Source: Candidatus Obscuribacter sp.
GTDB lineage: Bacteria > Cyanobacteriota > Vampirovibrionia > Obscuribacterales > Obscuribacteraceae
Length of the DNA: 64,000 nt
Assembly (NCBI GenBank): GCA_016712465.1
Contig: JADJQZ010000001.1
Location: forward strand, 2,294,001 to 2,358,000
Direction of reading: 5' to 3'
The notes under the pieces were generated by a model that saw nothing but the letters and a program-made list of their open reading frames with translations, searched no databases and was not told where the DNA came from. The position numbers were made by a program, and so were the translations under genes. Within the stretch, counting starts at the first letter, position 1. Each line of letters starts with the position of its first letter. Below, in pieces: positions 16,353-24,410 of this stretch.

Positions 16353-17678
16353 CTAAAATTTGCTTTTGAGCTTGATAAAGGGCTCTTCAATAAAGCGCCA
16401 TGATAACCGGGCGGCAAGATAAGTAAGAGGCAGACCCAGACCCCAGAGAACGAGTACGGATGTGAGCGGGGAAGGTGTGCTGTCGCACTGCCTTACCATT
16501 AGGGCGAGGGTGTAAATGATCAAATAGTGGAAAATATAGAGTCCATAGGTGAGCTTGCCCACATGCACGATCCAGGGCTGGCTGAAGAAGCTCTTCAGTG
16601 GCTTAAAAGTGAGAGTGGCCAGGAGAAAGGCCGTCCAGCCAAGGCTTACAAAAAGCATGGTGCCTGTGAGGCTGAGGTCATGGGTGGCAATTTTGGGCGC
16701 CCAGACCATGATACTAAGTATGGTGGCGCAACCGGCGGTCGTGAGAAGATATTGCCAGGCTTTGCTTTGTTCCAGAACTGAGCGCCATTTTTTGTAGGCA
16801 AAGGCCGTCAGGGCTCCGCACAATATGCTATCCATGTGGGTGATACCGTTTACGTAATATGGTAAATGGCTGGTCAGCGGACCAGTTGTTCCTGAAAGAA
16901 TTAGATAACGACTGAGGCAAGCCACAAGCAGTCCGACAAAAAGCATAGTGCAAATGACTTTCTTGTTTCTGACCATGGTCATGGTTAGACCCCAGAGCAA
17001 GTAAAACTGCTCTTCGATACAAAGGCTCCAGAGCGTATTGAGAGGCGTAACCAATTCGCCGTCTTTGATGACGGCATAGTTACCTACGAAGAGAGCAAAG
17101 AATAAAATGTGATTGCTCCACTGGTTTAACTGTGCCGCCAAAACCGGCAAGCCCAGCTTGGCTTGCCAGGACATCAGGGGCGGATAGAGCAGGGTGGTTA
17201 TGGCCAGGTAGAAGTAATAGAGCGGCCAGATTCTCAAAAGGCGGCGGGCCAGGAAGTTCTTGAGATTGATCTGACCTGTCTTTTCCCTTTCGCCAAGGAG
17301 AATGGAAGTAATCAGAAAGGCGGACAGTACAAAAAAGAGGTCCACACCAATCCAGCCCCAGGTGCGGATAGTATCGTCTGTAAGGTGCAGGACTTGATAG
17401 AGAGTGTTCTTGCCGGGATTATGCTTCCAGAAAAGTCCCTGGGTGTGAGAGTAGTAAACCAGAATGAAGGCCAGGGCCCTCAGACCGTCGAGTTCTTCCC
17501 ACCAGAGTTTTTTTACCGGCAGGCTCGCTGAGGGTGAGACCTCAGAGTCTATGGTTTTTTCCAGTGTGATTTGCAAGAGAGTAGACTTTTCAGGAAACCC
17601 TATTATATGACATCTGTCCTGCCGGTCTATGAATTGGTTCTTTGCTTTGTGAGCGTCCGGCACCGGCTTACAAGGCAT
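16353..17678 (-). CDS. Membrane acyltransferase, acyltransferase-3 (OafA/YrhL) family
   Basis: A 441-aa multi-spanning inner-membrane protein. The family moves acyl groups such as acetyl onto surface sugars. Visible hallmarks are the N-terminal ELDGLRALAFILVYYSHT, where the His is the presumed catalytic residue, GVDLFFVLSAFLIT, the FLARRLLRIWPLYY loop, and WSLCIEEQFYLLWG. About ten hydrophobic helices follow, ending in a basic tail. The first ~55 residues are a soluble extension and an internal start is possible. Convergent with the glycosidase-like gene. Substrate cannot be read from sequence; modification of O-antigen, capsule or peptidoglycan is typical of the family. Confidence 0.9.
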   Translation of the reverse strand: MPCKPVPDAHKAKNQFIDRQDRCHIIGFPEKSTLLQITLEKTIDSEVSPSASLPVKKLWWEELDGLRALAFILVYYSHTQGLFWKHNPGKNTLYQVLHLTDDTIRTWGWIGVDLFFVLSAFLITSILLGEREKTGQINLKNFLARRLLRIWPLYYFYLAITTLLYPPLMSWQAKLGLPVLAAQLNQWSNHILFFALFVGNYAVIKDGELVTPLNTLWSLCIEEQFYLLWGLTMTMVRNKKVICTMLFVGLLVACLSRYLILSGTTGPLTSHLPYYVNGITHMDSILCGALTAFAYKKWRSVLEQSKAWQYLLTTAGCATILSIMVWAPKIATHDLSLTGTMLFVSLGWTAFLLATLTFKPLKSFFSQPWIVHVGKLTYGLYIFHYLIIYTLALMVRQCDSTPSPLTSVLVLWGLGLPLTYLAARLSWRFIEEPFIKLKSKF

Positions 17679-17713
17679 TTCTTAGGAGCAGTTAATTTTG
17701 CTGCACCTTAAAT

Positions 17714-17747
17714 CAAAAGGGCTCCTCTATTGGAGGAGCCCTTTTTG
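17714..17747 (-). terminator. Bidirectional terminator hairpin
   Basis: AAAAGGGCTCCTC (from 17715) and GAGGAGCCCTTTTT (to 17745) form a 12-13-bp perfect stem with a short loop. A T run lies on the plus side and a shorter one on the minus side. It lies downstream of the ribbon-helix-helix gene on the minus strand and just upstream of the acyltransferase start, insulating the two. Confidence 0.85.
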
Positions 17748-17808
17748 AAAGGAGGGCAAATTAGACATATGGCGCAAGCGCCATTACCAGTAAGGTGGAT
17801 CTAACTTT

Positions 17809-18417
17809 CTAGTTGTTGTTGTTACCGGACCAGTCAGTAACCGGGGTCACGGGAGTGATCACGGGCTGAGCGTAGGTTACTTCGACCATCGGCTGAGCCG
17901 GGGGAGCGAAGTTGGTCTGGCTGGCTGCGGGCTGGCTAACAGGCTGAACGGCAGCTTGTTGAGCTTGAGCGGCAGCTTGCTGTTGAGCATAGGTGGTGAA
18001 GGTTTCTTCAATGAGACCGGACTTCTCGCGAAGCAGGTACTCTATGTAGTCGCCACGGCTCATACGTGAAGCCGCTACCTGCTCGTCGAGCAATCTGTGA
18101 GCCATCGGGGTTACGCAAACGGCTGTGGTTGTACCTCTGTTCTTTCCGAAGAAGAAAGATTTGGCACCGCCTTTGGGGCCGGTTTGCTTGGCTTGAGGGG
18201 GCAGTCTCAGAGGAGGCATGCCGGCGCGTTCGCGAATAAGCATTTCAACGTAGTCACCGTTGGAAACGCCCGCTGCGGCGGCTTGCTCTTTGAGCAACTG
18301 ACGGCCGAGTGCTGTCAGGTTGAAAGAGACCGAACCCGACTCTTTGCCCGGGAAACGCGAACGTCTCGGGGAAGAGGCTTTGGCTGGAGCTGGTGTTGTC
18401 TGGACCGTTGTGTTCAT
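17809..18417 (-). CDS. Tandem ribbon-helix-helix-like protein, 202 aa
   Basis: Two similar ~36-residue units at about residues 30-66 and 99-134 each have a short strand, a helix with L-L-x-E-Q, a turn with G/S-x-G-D-Y, and a second helix ending L-x-R-E-(R/K)-x-G. This strand-helix-helix layout matches the Arc/MetJ/CopG DNA-binding fold, normally a homodimer, here fused as two copies. A basic Ser/Pro/Arg N-terminus precedes, a Lys/Gly-rich linker separates the units, and the last ~65 residues are Gln/Ala/Pro-rich and probably disordered. The ATG at 18417 directly follows an in-frame TAG. Likely a DNA-binding regulator; three palindromes lie upstream of its start. The fold assignment is by eye. 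Confidence 0.7.
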   Translation of the reverse strand: MNTTVQTTPAPAKASSPRRSRFPGKESGSVSFNLTALGRQLLKEQAAAAGVSNGDYVEMLIRERAGMPPLRLPPQAKQTGPKGGAKSFFFGKNRGTTTAVCVTPMAHRLLDEQVAASRMSRGDYIEYLLREKSGLIEETFTTYAQQQAAAQAQQAAVQPVSQPAASQTNFAPPAQPMVEVTYAQPVITPVTPVTDWSGNNNN

Positions 18418-18520
18418 CTAACTTTCGGCAGTGCTACCCGAGTGGCTCTCGCCCGCTCGTTCAGTATTTACTCTGCCTTTCCTCCTTTTCTCAGAAAACG
18501 GAACCCTACTGGTACGAAAT

Positions 18521-18596
18521 AAGACACTGTCTTTTAATTTGCGATGGCAAATGCCATCAAGTTTCCAACGCACATCCCTAGTCTATAAATTAGACT
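18521..18596. promoter_or_regulatory. Cluster of three short palindromes upstream of the tandem RHH gene
   Basis: Three perfect inverted repeats lie within 76 bases: AAGACA-C-TGTCTT (18521-18533), GATGGC-AAAT-GCCATC (18543-18558) and AGTCTA-TAAAT-TAGACT (18580-18596). Each has 6-bp arms. They lie 104-179 bases upstream of the RHH start, where its promoter and operator would be. Two share AGAC/GTCT half-sites. They could be operators for the protein itself; none is followed by a T run, so terminators are unlikely. Confidence 0.45.
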
Positions 18597-18836
18597 GTGG
18601 TTATATTTGAGCCGGGCAGCTAATGCCGCTCGACTCGACGACCGAGATCGTCATATCTTGGAAAGCTTGCCAGAGCTTTTTGCTTTTCTCTCTTCGGTCT
18701 TCCCGGGGGGGATTTCTTGGGAGTATGGCAACCCTTTCCAAGACCTTGATTATAGAGCAAAGTTACAAGAATGATGCAGTAGTCATGTATTACGATCTTC
18801 TCATAAGTGGCTATTTTGGCGCTTCCTGACAACTAT
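18597..18836. other. Intergenic stretch without a recognisable gene
   Basis: Together with the palindrome cluster this completes a ~420-base gap between the RHH gene and the DUF212 gene. Short open frames exist on both strands, but they overlap each other, lack ribosome-binding sites and resemble nothing I know. I see no tRNA or strong terminator. Confidence 0.5.
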
Positions 18837-19373
18837 CTAATTCAGGTGCCAATGCTGATTGACAGCCAGGTTGTTGAAGCCAAGAGCAATTAAAGATCCA
18901 AGGGCCGCTCCCACGAATACTTCTACGGGTGTATGCCCTAGGAATTCTTTAATACGCTCATGAGATAGCTTGGGGTGATCTGAAAACAATTCGATCATCA
19001 TCTTATTGAGCACCTTGGCTTGCAAACCCACCGTTCTGCGAACGCCCGCAGCGTCGTACATAACGATAAAAGCCAGGCAGAGGGCAATGGCAAATGAGAC
19101 AGAGTTAAACCCTTCGATCAAGCCCACGGATACAGCCATACCCATTGTGCAGCTGGAGTGAGAGGAAGGCATGCCACCAGTGGTGGCGACCATACGCATG
19201 TCAAGCTTGCCGGTTGTCAGGAGTTTGATCAGCACCTTCAGCCCCTGGGCAATGGAGCTGCACATCAGGGTCACCAGGATTACTTGCCAGCCTCGACCGT
19301 CCAGGCTGGCAGCGGTTGCACCGCCGAGAGTGTCGGCCAGAATTAGTAATGAAGGGAAAAGGCTCAGGTCCAT
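18837..19373 (-). CDS. Divergent PAP2 family membrane protein (DUF212)
   Basis: A 178-aa integral membrane protein. The family resembles acid phosphatase/vanadium haloperoxidase-type PAP2 proteins and has a short conserved motif, here GGMPSSHS (66-73), followed by MYDAAGVRRTVGLQA and FLGHTPVEVFVGA. The length and 4-5 hydrophobic segments match the family. It is common in cyanobacteria, firmicutes and plants and is presumed to act on lipid phosphates; activity is not established. It lies 75 bases downstream of the prenyl synthase gene on the same strand, so a role in polyprenyl-phosphate handling is an attractive inference. Confidence 0.93.
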   Translation of the reverse strand: MDLSLFPSLLILADTLGGATAASLDGRGWQVILVTLMCSSIAQGLKVLIKLLTTGKLDMRMVATTGGMPSSHSSCTMGMAVSVGLIEGFNSVSFAIALCLAFIVMYDAAGVRRTVGLQAKVLNKMMIELFSDHPKLSHERIKEFLGHTPVEVFVGAALGSLIALGFNNLAVNQHWHLN

Positions 19374-19448
19374 GGTCAGGTCAACTTATATAGATGCGGT
19401 TTAGTACGGATTCAAATCAGGGCTGAAGTGCAGTTAAGAATGAGGTCC

Positions 19449-20402
19449 TCACTTCTCTCTATTTATAGAGTACTGGAGCAGCGATGTAAGCGTTGGAGAA
19501 ACGGGGTTGTCAAGCGAGGAGTCCTTAATGAGCTGTATGCCTTCTGCTTCCATTTCCTTCAACTTCTTGCGGGCGCCGTCTTCACCAAAGACGCTAATCC
19601 AGGTGGCCTTATTGCTGGCCTGATCTTTGCCCGGCGTCTTACCAAGGCTTTCGGCGCTGCCTGTGATGTCCAAAAGGTCATCGGTGATTTGAAAGGCCAG
19701 CCCCACTATTTCTCCCAGCCTGGAGAGACTTTCCAATTGTTTTGCGGAGGCTCCCAGGAGGCGTCCTCCGGACCAGAGCGAAAATCGAATCAGAGCACCG
19801 GTCTTGCTTTTGTGAATGGCGCTGACCACGGCTTCGTCCACCGTACCACTGCCGGCCGCGCCCGTGAATTCCATGTCTAAAACTTGACCGCCTACCATGC
19901 CACTGGGACCGGTGGCACGACATAATTCGAGCGCTACATCAAGAAGAGCTTGTGGTGAGACTTTTTTACTGGTCCTACTGAGAAGTACTTCTGAGGCCAT
20001 CATCAATAGCCCGTCGCCGGCCAAAAGGGCCATGGCCTCGCCGAAGACTTTGTGATTGGTGGGTTTGCCCCTTCTCAGATCATCATTATCCAGGCAGGGA
20101 AGATCATCGTGGATGAGACTCATGGCATGCACCATTTCGATGGCGCAGCAGAGGGGTAGCACCAGTTCCACCGGGTCTTCCCCCTCAAGGCTCTCATCGG
20201 CTTGCACCGCCTCGGCCGATGCCATAGCCAGCACCGCTCTCAGGCGCTTGCCTCCCGACAGTACGGAATAGCGCATCGCTTCATAGAGCTTGAGCGGCTC
20301 GGCCGGCGGCAGGAAGCTCTCCAGGCTCGCTTCTAAGCGTGCACGTCTCTCGTCGATATAGCGGGCGAAATCAAAAGCCGCCTGTCTGTCTTTTTGCAGC
20401 AT
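19449..20402 (-). CDS. ispA: Short-chain polyprenyl diphosphate synthase (FPP/GGPP synthase)
   Basis: A 317-aa all-helical enzyme condensing isopentenyl diphosphate with allylic diphosphates. The first aspartate-rich motif is DDLPCLD (99-105), the DDxxxxD form typical of bacterial short-chain synthases, followed by RRGKPTNH. GGKRLR (50-55) binds the isopentenyl substrate, and QITDDLLD is the second aspartate motif, with GKTPGKD after it. FPP or GGPP is the likely product; chain length needs the residues before the first motif to be modelled. ATG at 20402, eight bases after the upstream stop, so part of the acyl-CoA dehydrogenase operon. The symbol is given by family; a crtE-type role is equally possible. 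Confidence 0.93.
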   Translation of the reverse strand: MLQKDRQAAFDFARYIDERRARLEASLESFLPPAEPLKLYEAMRYSVLSGGKRLRAVLAMASAEAVQADESLEGEDPVELVLPLCCAIEMVHAMSLIHDDLPCLDNDDLRRGKPTNHKVFGEAMALLAGDGLLMMASEVLLSRTSKKVSPQALLDVALELCRATGPSGMVGGQVLDMEFTGAAGSGTVDEAVVSAIHKSKTGALIRFSLWSGGRLLGASAKQLESLSRLGEIVGLAFQITDDLLDITGSAESLGKTPGKDQASNKATWISVFGEDGARKKLKEMEAEGIQLIKDSSLDNPVSPTLTSLLQYSINREK

Positions 20403-20409
20403 CTCTCTG

Positions 20410-21078
20410 TTACTTGTTCAGGATCTTCTTCAGTGATTGGTAAAACTTAAGACCTTCTACACCGAGAGTAACGAGACTGCGTTCTTTGGAGTTCCAGAGA
20501 GCCAGAAGGGGACCAACTTTTTTGGCTACGTCGATATAGTCGAAAGGTGTGGGGGAATTTTTTTCCTTAGGAAAAGCCAGCTTTTCCGTCAGGTCTTCCA
20601 GGTTATAGCGGGTGGCTTGCATCTGTAGAAAGGCCCGGTCGCGGATGTTGTCTATGAGCCCTTCCGCTTCCACCAGCTGGTTCTTGAGCCTGACATGGTA
20701 GAAGGCAATCACCACACAGCCCAGAGCCAGCCCTATGGAAACCAGAGAAATAGCCACCTGAGCAAAGTTGATCAGAATGGGGCTGGACTTGTCGGTGAGC
20801 CAGAAAAGACCAGGCGCAAGCAAAATGATCGCTCCCACGGCCAGAAGAAAGCCGAGGGCAGAGTAAAACCAACCGACCAAAAACATCGTAGTGCGTACTT
20901 TTTCCATGACGCTTATCAGTACTTGCCCGGGCAAGAGTGCCATTTCATCAGACTGAGGAGCGGTCGATTCATAGTTCTGACCGCTTTTGAGAGCAGTATT
21001 ACCGGTAGTGGCGGGTAATTGCCGGTCGGAAGCAGAGCGGCTCTCATTCTCATCTGTTAGTAGATCGTCGTTATGCAT
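20410..21078 (-). CDS. Hypothetical two-helix membrane protein, 222 aa
   Basis: I do not recognise a family. The first ~75 residues are polar and probably disordered. Two membrane helices follow, about residues 80-105 (FLVGWFYSALGFLLAVGAIILL) and 117-140. The cytoplasmic C-terminal part is a charged helical region with a coiled-coil look and the end YQSLKKILNK. It lies between acyl-CoA dehydrogenase and the prenyl synthase with gaps of six and seven bases, so it is co-translated with them. A membrane tether or lipid-related role is possible but not shown. Confidence 0.75.
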   Translation of the reverse strand: MHNDDLLTDENESRSASDRQLPATTGNTALKSGQNYESTAPQSDEMALLPGQVLISVMEKVRTTMFLVGWFYSALGFLLAVGAIILLAPGLFWLTDKSSPILINFAQVAISLVSIGLALGCVVIAFYHVRLKNQLVEAEGLIDNIRDRAFLQMQATRYNLEDLTEKLAFPKEKNSPTPFDYIDVAKKVGPLLALWNSKERSLVTLGVEGLKFYQSLKKILNK

Positions 21079-21084
21079 GTGTAC

Positions 21085-22260
21085 CTACTTTAGAAGGTCT
21101 CTGGCAATGAGCATGCGCTGAATTTGATTGGTGCCTTCGTAAATTTGACCGGCTTTGGCATCTCGGAAAATTCTTTCTATGAGAATGTCGGGCTTCAGAC
21201 CGTCTATGCCGATGAGAGAAATGGCCTCGGTAGCCACGCGCATGGCCACATCGGTGGCCTGGGTCTTGGCCATGGCCGCCAGGGTGACGGAGGCTTCGCC
21301 GGCATCCACCAGGCGGGCCGCCTGATAGGTGAGCACCCGGGCCGACTCCGTCAATACGGCCAGGTTGCCCAGGGCCAGTGCCTGACCGGCTGCATCGGCG
21401 CTGGTCAGACCGTCCAGGTAATAACGTCTGAGGGTTTCGGTGCAGGCGTCCAGCGCACCCTGAGCCCAGCCTATGGACTGGGCGGCGATTGTAATTCTGC
21501 CCTTAGCCAGACTGGAGAGTGCTACTTTTCGTCCCTCACCGTGGGCGCCCAGCAAATTGGCCTGGGGCACCCGGCAGTCATTGAAAACTATCTCACAGGT
21601 GGAATAGCCGCGCATGCCGAGCATATCGAACTTCTGACCGATGGCAAAGCCTTCGAAGCCGCGCTCTACTATGAAGGAAGTGATATTGCCTTTCTTACTT
21701 TCGGCGCCGGGCTCTAGGAGTTTGGCCATAACAATATAAAAATCAGCGGAGGCACCTGAAGTGATGAAGGTTTTGGTTCCGTTCAGGATGTAGTGGTCGC
21801 CTTCCAGTTTAGCCGTGGTCTCGATGGCGGCAGTGTCCGAGCCGGCATTAGGCTCGGTCAAACCGAAGGCACCCAGGTATTTGCCGCTGGCTGCCGGCAC
21901 CAGGTATTTTTGCTTTTGTTCTTCCGTACCAAAGCGATAAATGGGCTCTTGACAGAGCACATGCACGCCCAGGGAACTCATCACCGGCATGCAAGTGCGG
22001 CCGAATTCTTCGTTCAAGAGGGCGAAACTCAAGTAATCGCCGCCGGAGCCGCCGTAGGTGGGAGGAAAAGGCAGGGCGCCCATCCCTTCTTTGCAAGCTG
22101 CTTCAAAGAGGTCGCGGCGGAATACGTTTTCCCGGTCGCTGGCCATGACTTCCGACAAGCTGACGCGCCTGGCAAAATCTTTAGCTTTCTTCAGCCAGGA
22201 TAGCTGTTCTTCCGTGAATTTGCCGGTCTGACCCTGGCTGGTGGCTTTTGTCTCAAGCAT
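21085..22260 (-). CDS. Acyl-CoA dehydrogenase
   Basis: A 391-aa FAD enzyme that introduces the alpha-beta double bond in acyl-CoA. The sequence has YGGSGGDYLSFALLNEEFGR, the FAD/substrate motif GLTEPNAGSDTAAI, NGTKTFITSGASADFYIV, LGMRGYSTCEI, and YEGTNQIQRMLIARDLL near the end, where the Glu of YEG is the usual catalytic base of short-chain members. I chose the ATG at 22260 (MLETKATS), preceded by AAGGGATGAG, over an in-frame ATG 102 bases upstream that would add an atypical Cys/Tyr-rich leader. First gene of the operon with the membrane protein and prenyl synthase. The exact acyl chain is unknown. Confidence 0.95.
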   Translation of the reverse strand: MLETKATSQGQTGKFTEEQLSWLKKAKDFARRVSLSEVMASDRENVFRRDLFEAACKEGMGALPFPPTYGGSGGDYLSFALLNEEFGRTCMPVMSSLGVHVLCQEPIYRFGTEEQKQKYLVPAASGKYLGAFGLTEPNAGSDTAAIETTAKLEGDHYILNGTKTFITSGASADFYIVMAKLLEPGAESKKGNITSFIVERGFEGFAIGQKFDMLGMRGYSTCEIVFNDCRVPQANLLGAHGEGRKVALSSLAKGRITIAAQSIGWAQGALDACTETLRRYYLDGLTSADAAGQALALGNLAVLTESARVLTYQAARLVDAGEASVTLAAMAKTQATDVAMRVATEAISLIGIDGLKPDILIERIFRDAKAGQIYEGTNQIQRMLIARDLLK

Positions 22261-22386
22261 GATCTCATCCCTTGTACGTGCATAAATATAGCAGTCATAG
22301 AGAGAAACAGTCGCCATAGTCTTATTTTTCTTAGGACTTTCACAGATATTGCTGTTATACAATTTATTATTTGCTGGTAACGGCTA

Positions 22387-23499
22387 ATGGTTGTAAGAGG
22401 CATCAAAGACGCTTTGTCGCAAGAAAAAGGCTCGAAAATTTCCGGTCAGGCCCTGCCTGCTTCCAAACCTTTGCTGAAGCCCCGTGTGCTCAAGAAGGGC
22501 GATACCATCGGTATTATTGCTCCCTCTTCGCCGACCTTCGAGGCCGGCAATCTGGAGTTCACTTTACGCTGGCTCGAACGTCTGGGGCTCAAGTACAAGA
22601 TGGGCCGCCACACCTTCGAGAGTTACAGCAGTTATGCCGGTTCCGACCAGGGGCGGCTGGAAGATTTGCATGAGTTTTTCGCTGATAAGTCTATAGCGGC
22701 GGTTATGCCCCTGCGTGGTGGGGCCGGTGCTGTCAGGCTTCTGCCCAAACTTGATTTCGAGTTGCTGGCTCGCAATCCCAAGATTTTTGTTGGTTTCAGC
22801 GATATCACCGGACTTCTGATTCCCATTCATCAGGCTACTGGAATGGTCACCTTTCATGGTCCCACCTTGAATCTCATGTATGAGAGCGCCTACACTCATA
22901 ATTACTGGCTGAAGGCCGTAATGTCCACCCACCCCATGGGTCTGCTTACGGATCCTTGTGAGAGTGTTCTGGGTGATAGTTTTCTGGGTGAGCACGACCA
23001 TGGCTGGGGGGCTGACTACCCGCCACCGCGGATGGTGATTTCCGAGGGCAAGGGCCGGGGGCGACTGACTGGAGGTTGCCTCACCTTAATCCGGGGACTG
23101 ATGGGAACGCCCTATGAGATTGATACGAAAGATCGCATAATTTTTCTGGAAGATGTTGATGAAGAGCCGCATGCCATCGATCGGATGCTCATGCAATTGA
23201 AGCTGTCCGGTAAATTCGCGCAGGCACGCGGTATCATTGTCGGTGACTGTTCCGGTTGCCGTCCGGGCGGTAGCAAGCGCAATAGTCTGACGCTCAATCA
23301 TTCACTGGAAGCAGTTTTGCGTGAGAGGCTCGCTGATCTCGGCATACCGGTAGTCTTCGGTATGAAGATTGGTCACACCCTCGATAAATTGACCTTGCCG
23401 CTGGGAGTAATGGCCAGCCTGACGGCTTCCCGTAGCGGTGTTAGATTGAAATTGGAAGAAGGAGCCTGTCTTGAAAAAGCCCCCAGCTCTAAAAAGTAA
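22387..23499 (+). CDS. LD-carboxypeptidase, peptidase family S66
   Basis: A 370-aa enzyme of the LdcA/MccF group, which cuts the L-Lys/mDap-D-Ala bond of tetrapeptides in peptidoglycan recycling or processes acyl-nucleotide antibiotics. The nucleophile is Ser138 in VGFSDITG, the Glu is E255 in FLEDVDEE, and the His is H330 in KIGHTLDKL; all three lie in conserved contexts. TIGIIAPSSP near the start and HAIDRMLMQLK after the Glu are also typical. The first ~35 residues are a basic, Lys-rich extension with no signal peptide, so a cytoplasmic location is likely. It overlaps the start of the next S66 gene by 29 bases and is transcribed away from the acyl-CoA dehydrogenase. Confidence 0.93.
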   Translation: MVVRGIKDALSQEKGSKISGQALPASKPLLKPRVLKKGDTIGIIAPSSPTFEAGNLEFTLRWLERLGLKYKMGRHTFESYSSYAGSDQGRLEDLHEFFADKSIAAVMPLRGGAGAVRLLPKLDFELLARNPKIFVGFSDITGLLIPIHQATGMVTFHGPTLNLMYESAYTHNYWLKAVMSTHPMGLLTDPCESVLGDSFLGEHDHGWGADYPPPRMVISEGKGRGRLTGGCLTLIRGLMGTPYEIDTKDRIIFLEDVDEEPHAIDRMLMQLKLSGKFAQARGIIVGDCSGCRPGGSKRNSLTLNHSLEAVLRERLADLGIPVVFGMKIGHTLDKLTLPLGVMASLTASRSGVRLKLEEGACLEKAPSSKK

Positions 23500-24397
23500 A
23501 GACAAAGTCGCCCTGGTCGCTCCGGCTTCCCGACCGGCCAGACCGTCCGTGGTCAAACGCAGTGCTGCCATCATCAAAGAGATGGGCTTTACACCGGTGC
23601 TTGGCAAAAACTTATTGGCCAGTCATGGCTTCAGTGCCGGTACCGACCGTGAAAGGCTGGATGACCTGGGCCATGCCCTGCGTGATGAGAGCATTCGGGC
23701 CGTCTGGTGCATCACGGGCGGTTACGGTTGCCTGCCCTTGCTGGCCGATCTTCCCTATGGCGAATTTGCCGCCTCCCCCAAAATCGTTCTTGGTTGCGAG
23801 GATGCCAGTCATCTGACCCTGGCTCTCCACAAACGTTCCGGTGTGGTCACCTTTCACGGTCCCAATGCCGATCGTGTAGTCAATCGAATTATATTTGAAA
23901 GGGTGAAGCGTGCCTTCACCCACGGTGACTATGACGTGCTGCAGGCGGAAGATGCGGTTTTGCCCGAATTTGCCTTCTCGGCCGTAGAGGGTATTGGCAA
24001 AGGCGCATTGCTTGCCGGAAATTTAACCAGCCTGGTATCACTTTTCGGCACCGAGTATGAACCGGATCTCGATGGTCGGGTGCTATTGCTCGATGATGTG
24101 AGAGAAAGAAACGACATCCTGGATCGCTGGTTCACTACCCTTTATATCTCCGGTAAACTCTCGGCCGTGGCCGCTCTCGGTCTTGGTATGTTTGAAGGCT
24201 GCGATAGCCGTGGTGCTTTTAATATGCTTTCCTTTGAAGAGCTGGCTTACGATCGACTGGTGGAAATGGCTCTGCCCTCTTGTTTTAATTTGCCATTCGG
24301 GCAGGGTGGCGACCATGTCTTGCCTCTGGGAGTGCAGGTCAGCCTGGACACGCAGCATGGTAAGTTGACTTTTCTGGAGTCTGCTCTTTCTCGTTAG
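23471..24397 (+). CDS. S66-family protein lacking the catalytic triad (probable pseudoenzyme)
   Basis: This 308-aa protein has the LD-carboxypeptidase fold by sequence: DKVALVAPASRP, WCITGGYGCLPLL, VVTFHGPN, GNLTSLVSLFGT and LPLGVQVSL all align with the upstream gene. The three active-site positions differ. Ser is Glu110 (GCEDAS instead of GFSDIT), Glu is Asp208 (LLDDV for FLEDV), and His is Gln278 (FGQ for IGH). It should therefore be inactive as a serine carboxypeptidase or have a new activity. The TTG start at 23471, with AAGGAG upstream, overlaps the active paralogue by 29 bases, so the two are translated together. A regulatory or heteromeric partner role is plausible. Confidence 0.88.
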   Translation: MKKPPALKSKDKVALVAPASRPARPSVVKRSAAIIKEMGFTPVLGKNLLASHGFSAGTDRERLDDLGHALRDESIRAVWCITGGYGCLPLLADLPYGEFAASPKIVLGCEDASHLTLALHKRSGVVTFHGPNADRVVNRIIFERVKRAFTHGDYDVLQAEDAVLPEFAFSAVEGIGKGALLAGNLTSLVSLFGTEYEPDLDGRVLLLDDVRERNDILDRWFTTLYISGKLSAVAALGLGMFEGCDSRGAFNMLSFEELAYDRLVEMALPSCFNLPFGQGGDHVLPLGVQVSLDTQHGKLTFLESALSR

Positions 24398-24410
24398 GCT
24401 TAGAGCGGGG

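Noticed and set aside
18620..18832. Overlapping 68-70-codon frames on both strands in the 18.6-18.8 kb gap
   Set aside because: They shadow each other and lack ribosome-binding sites.
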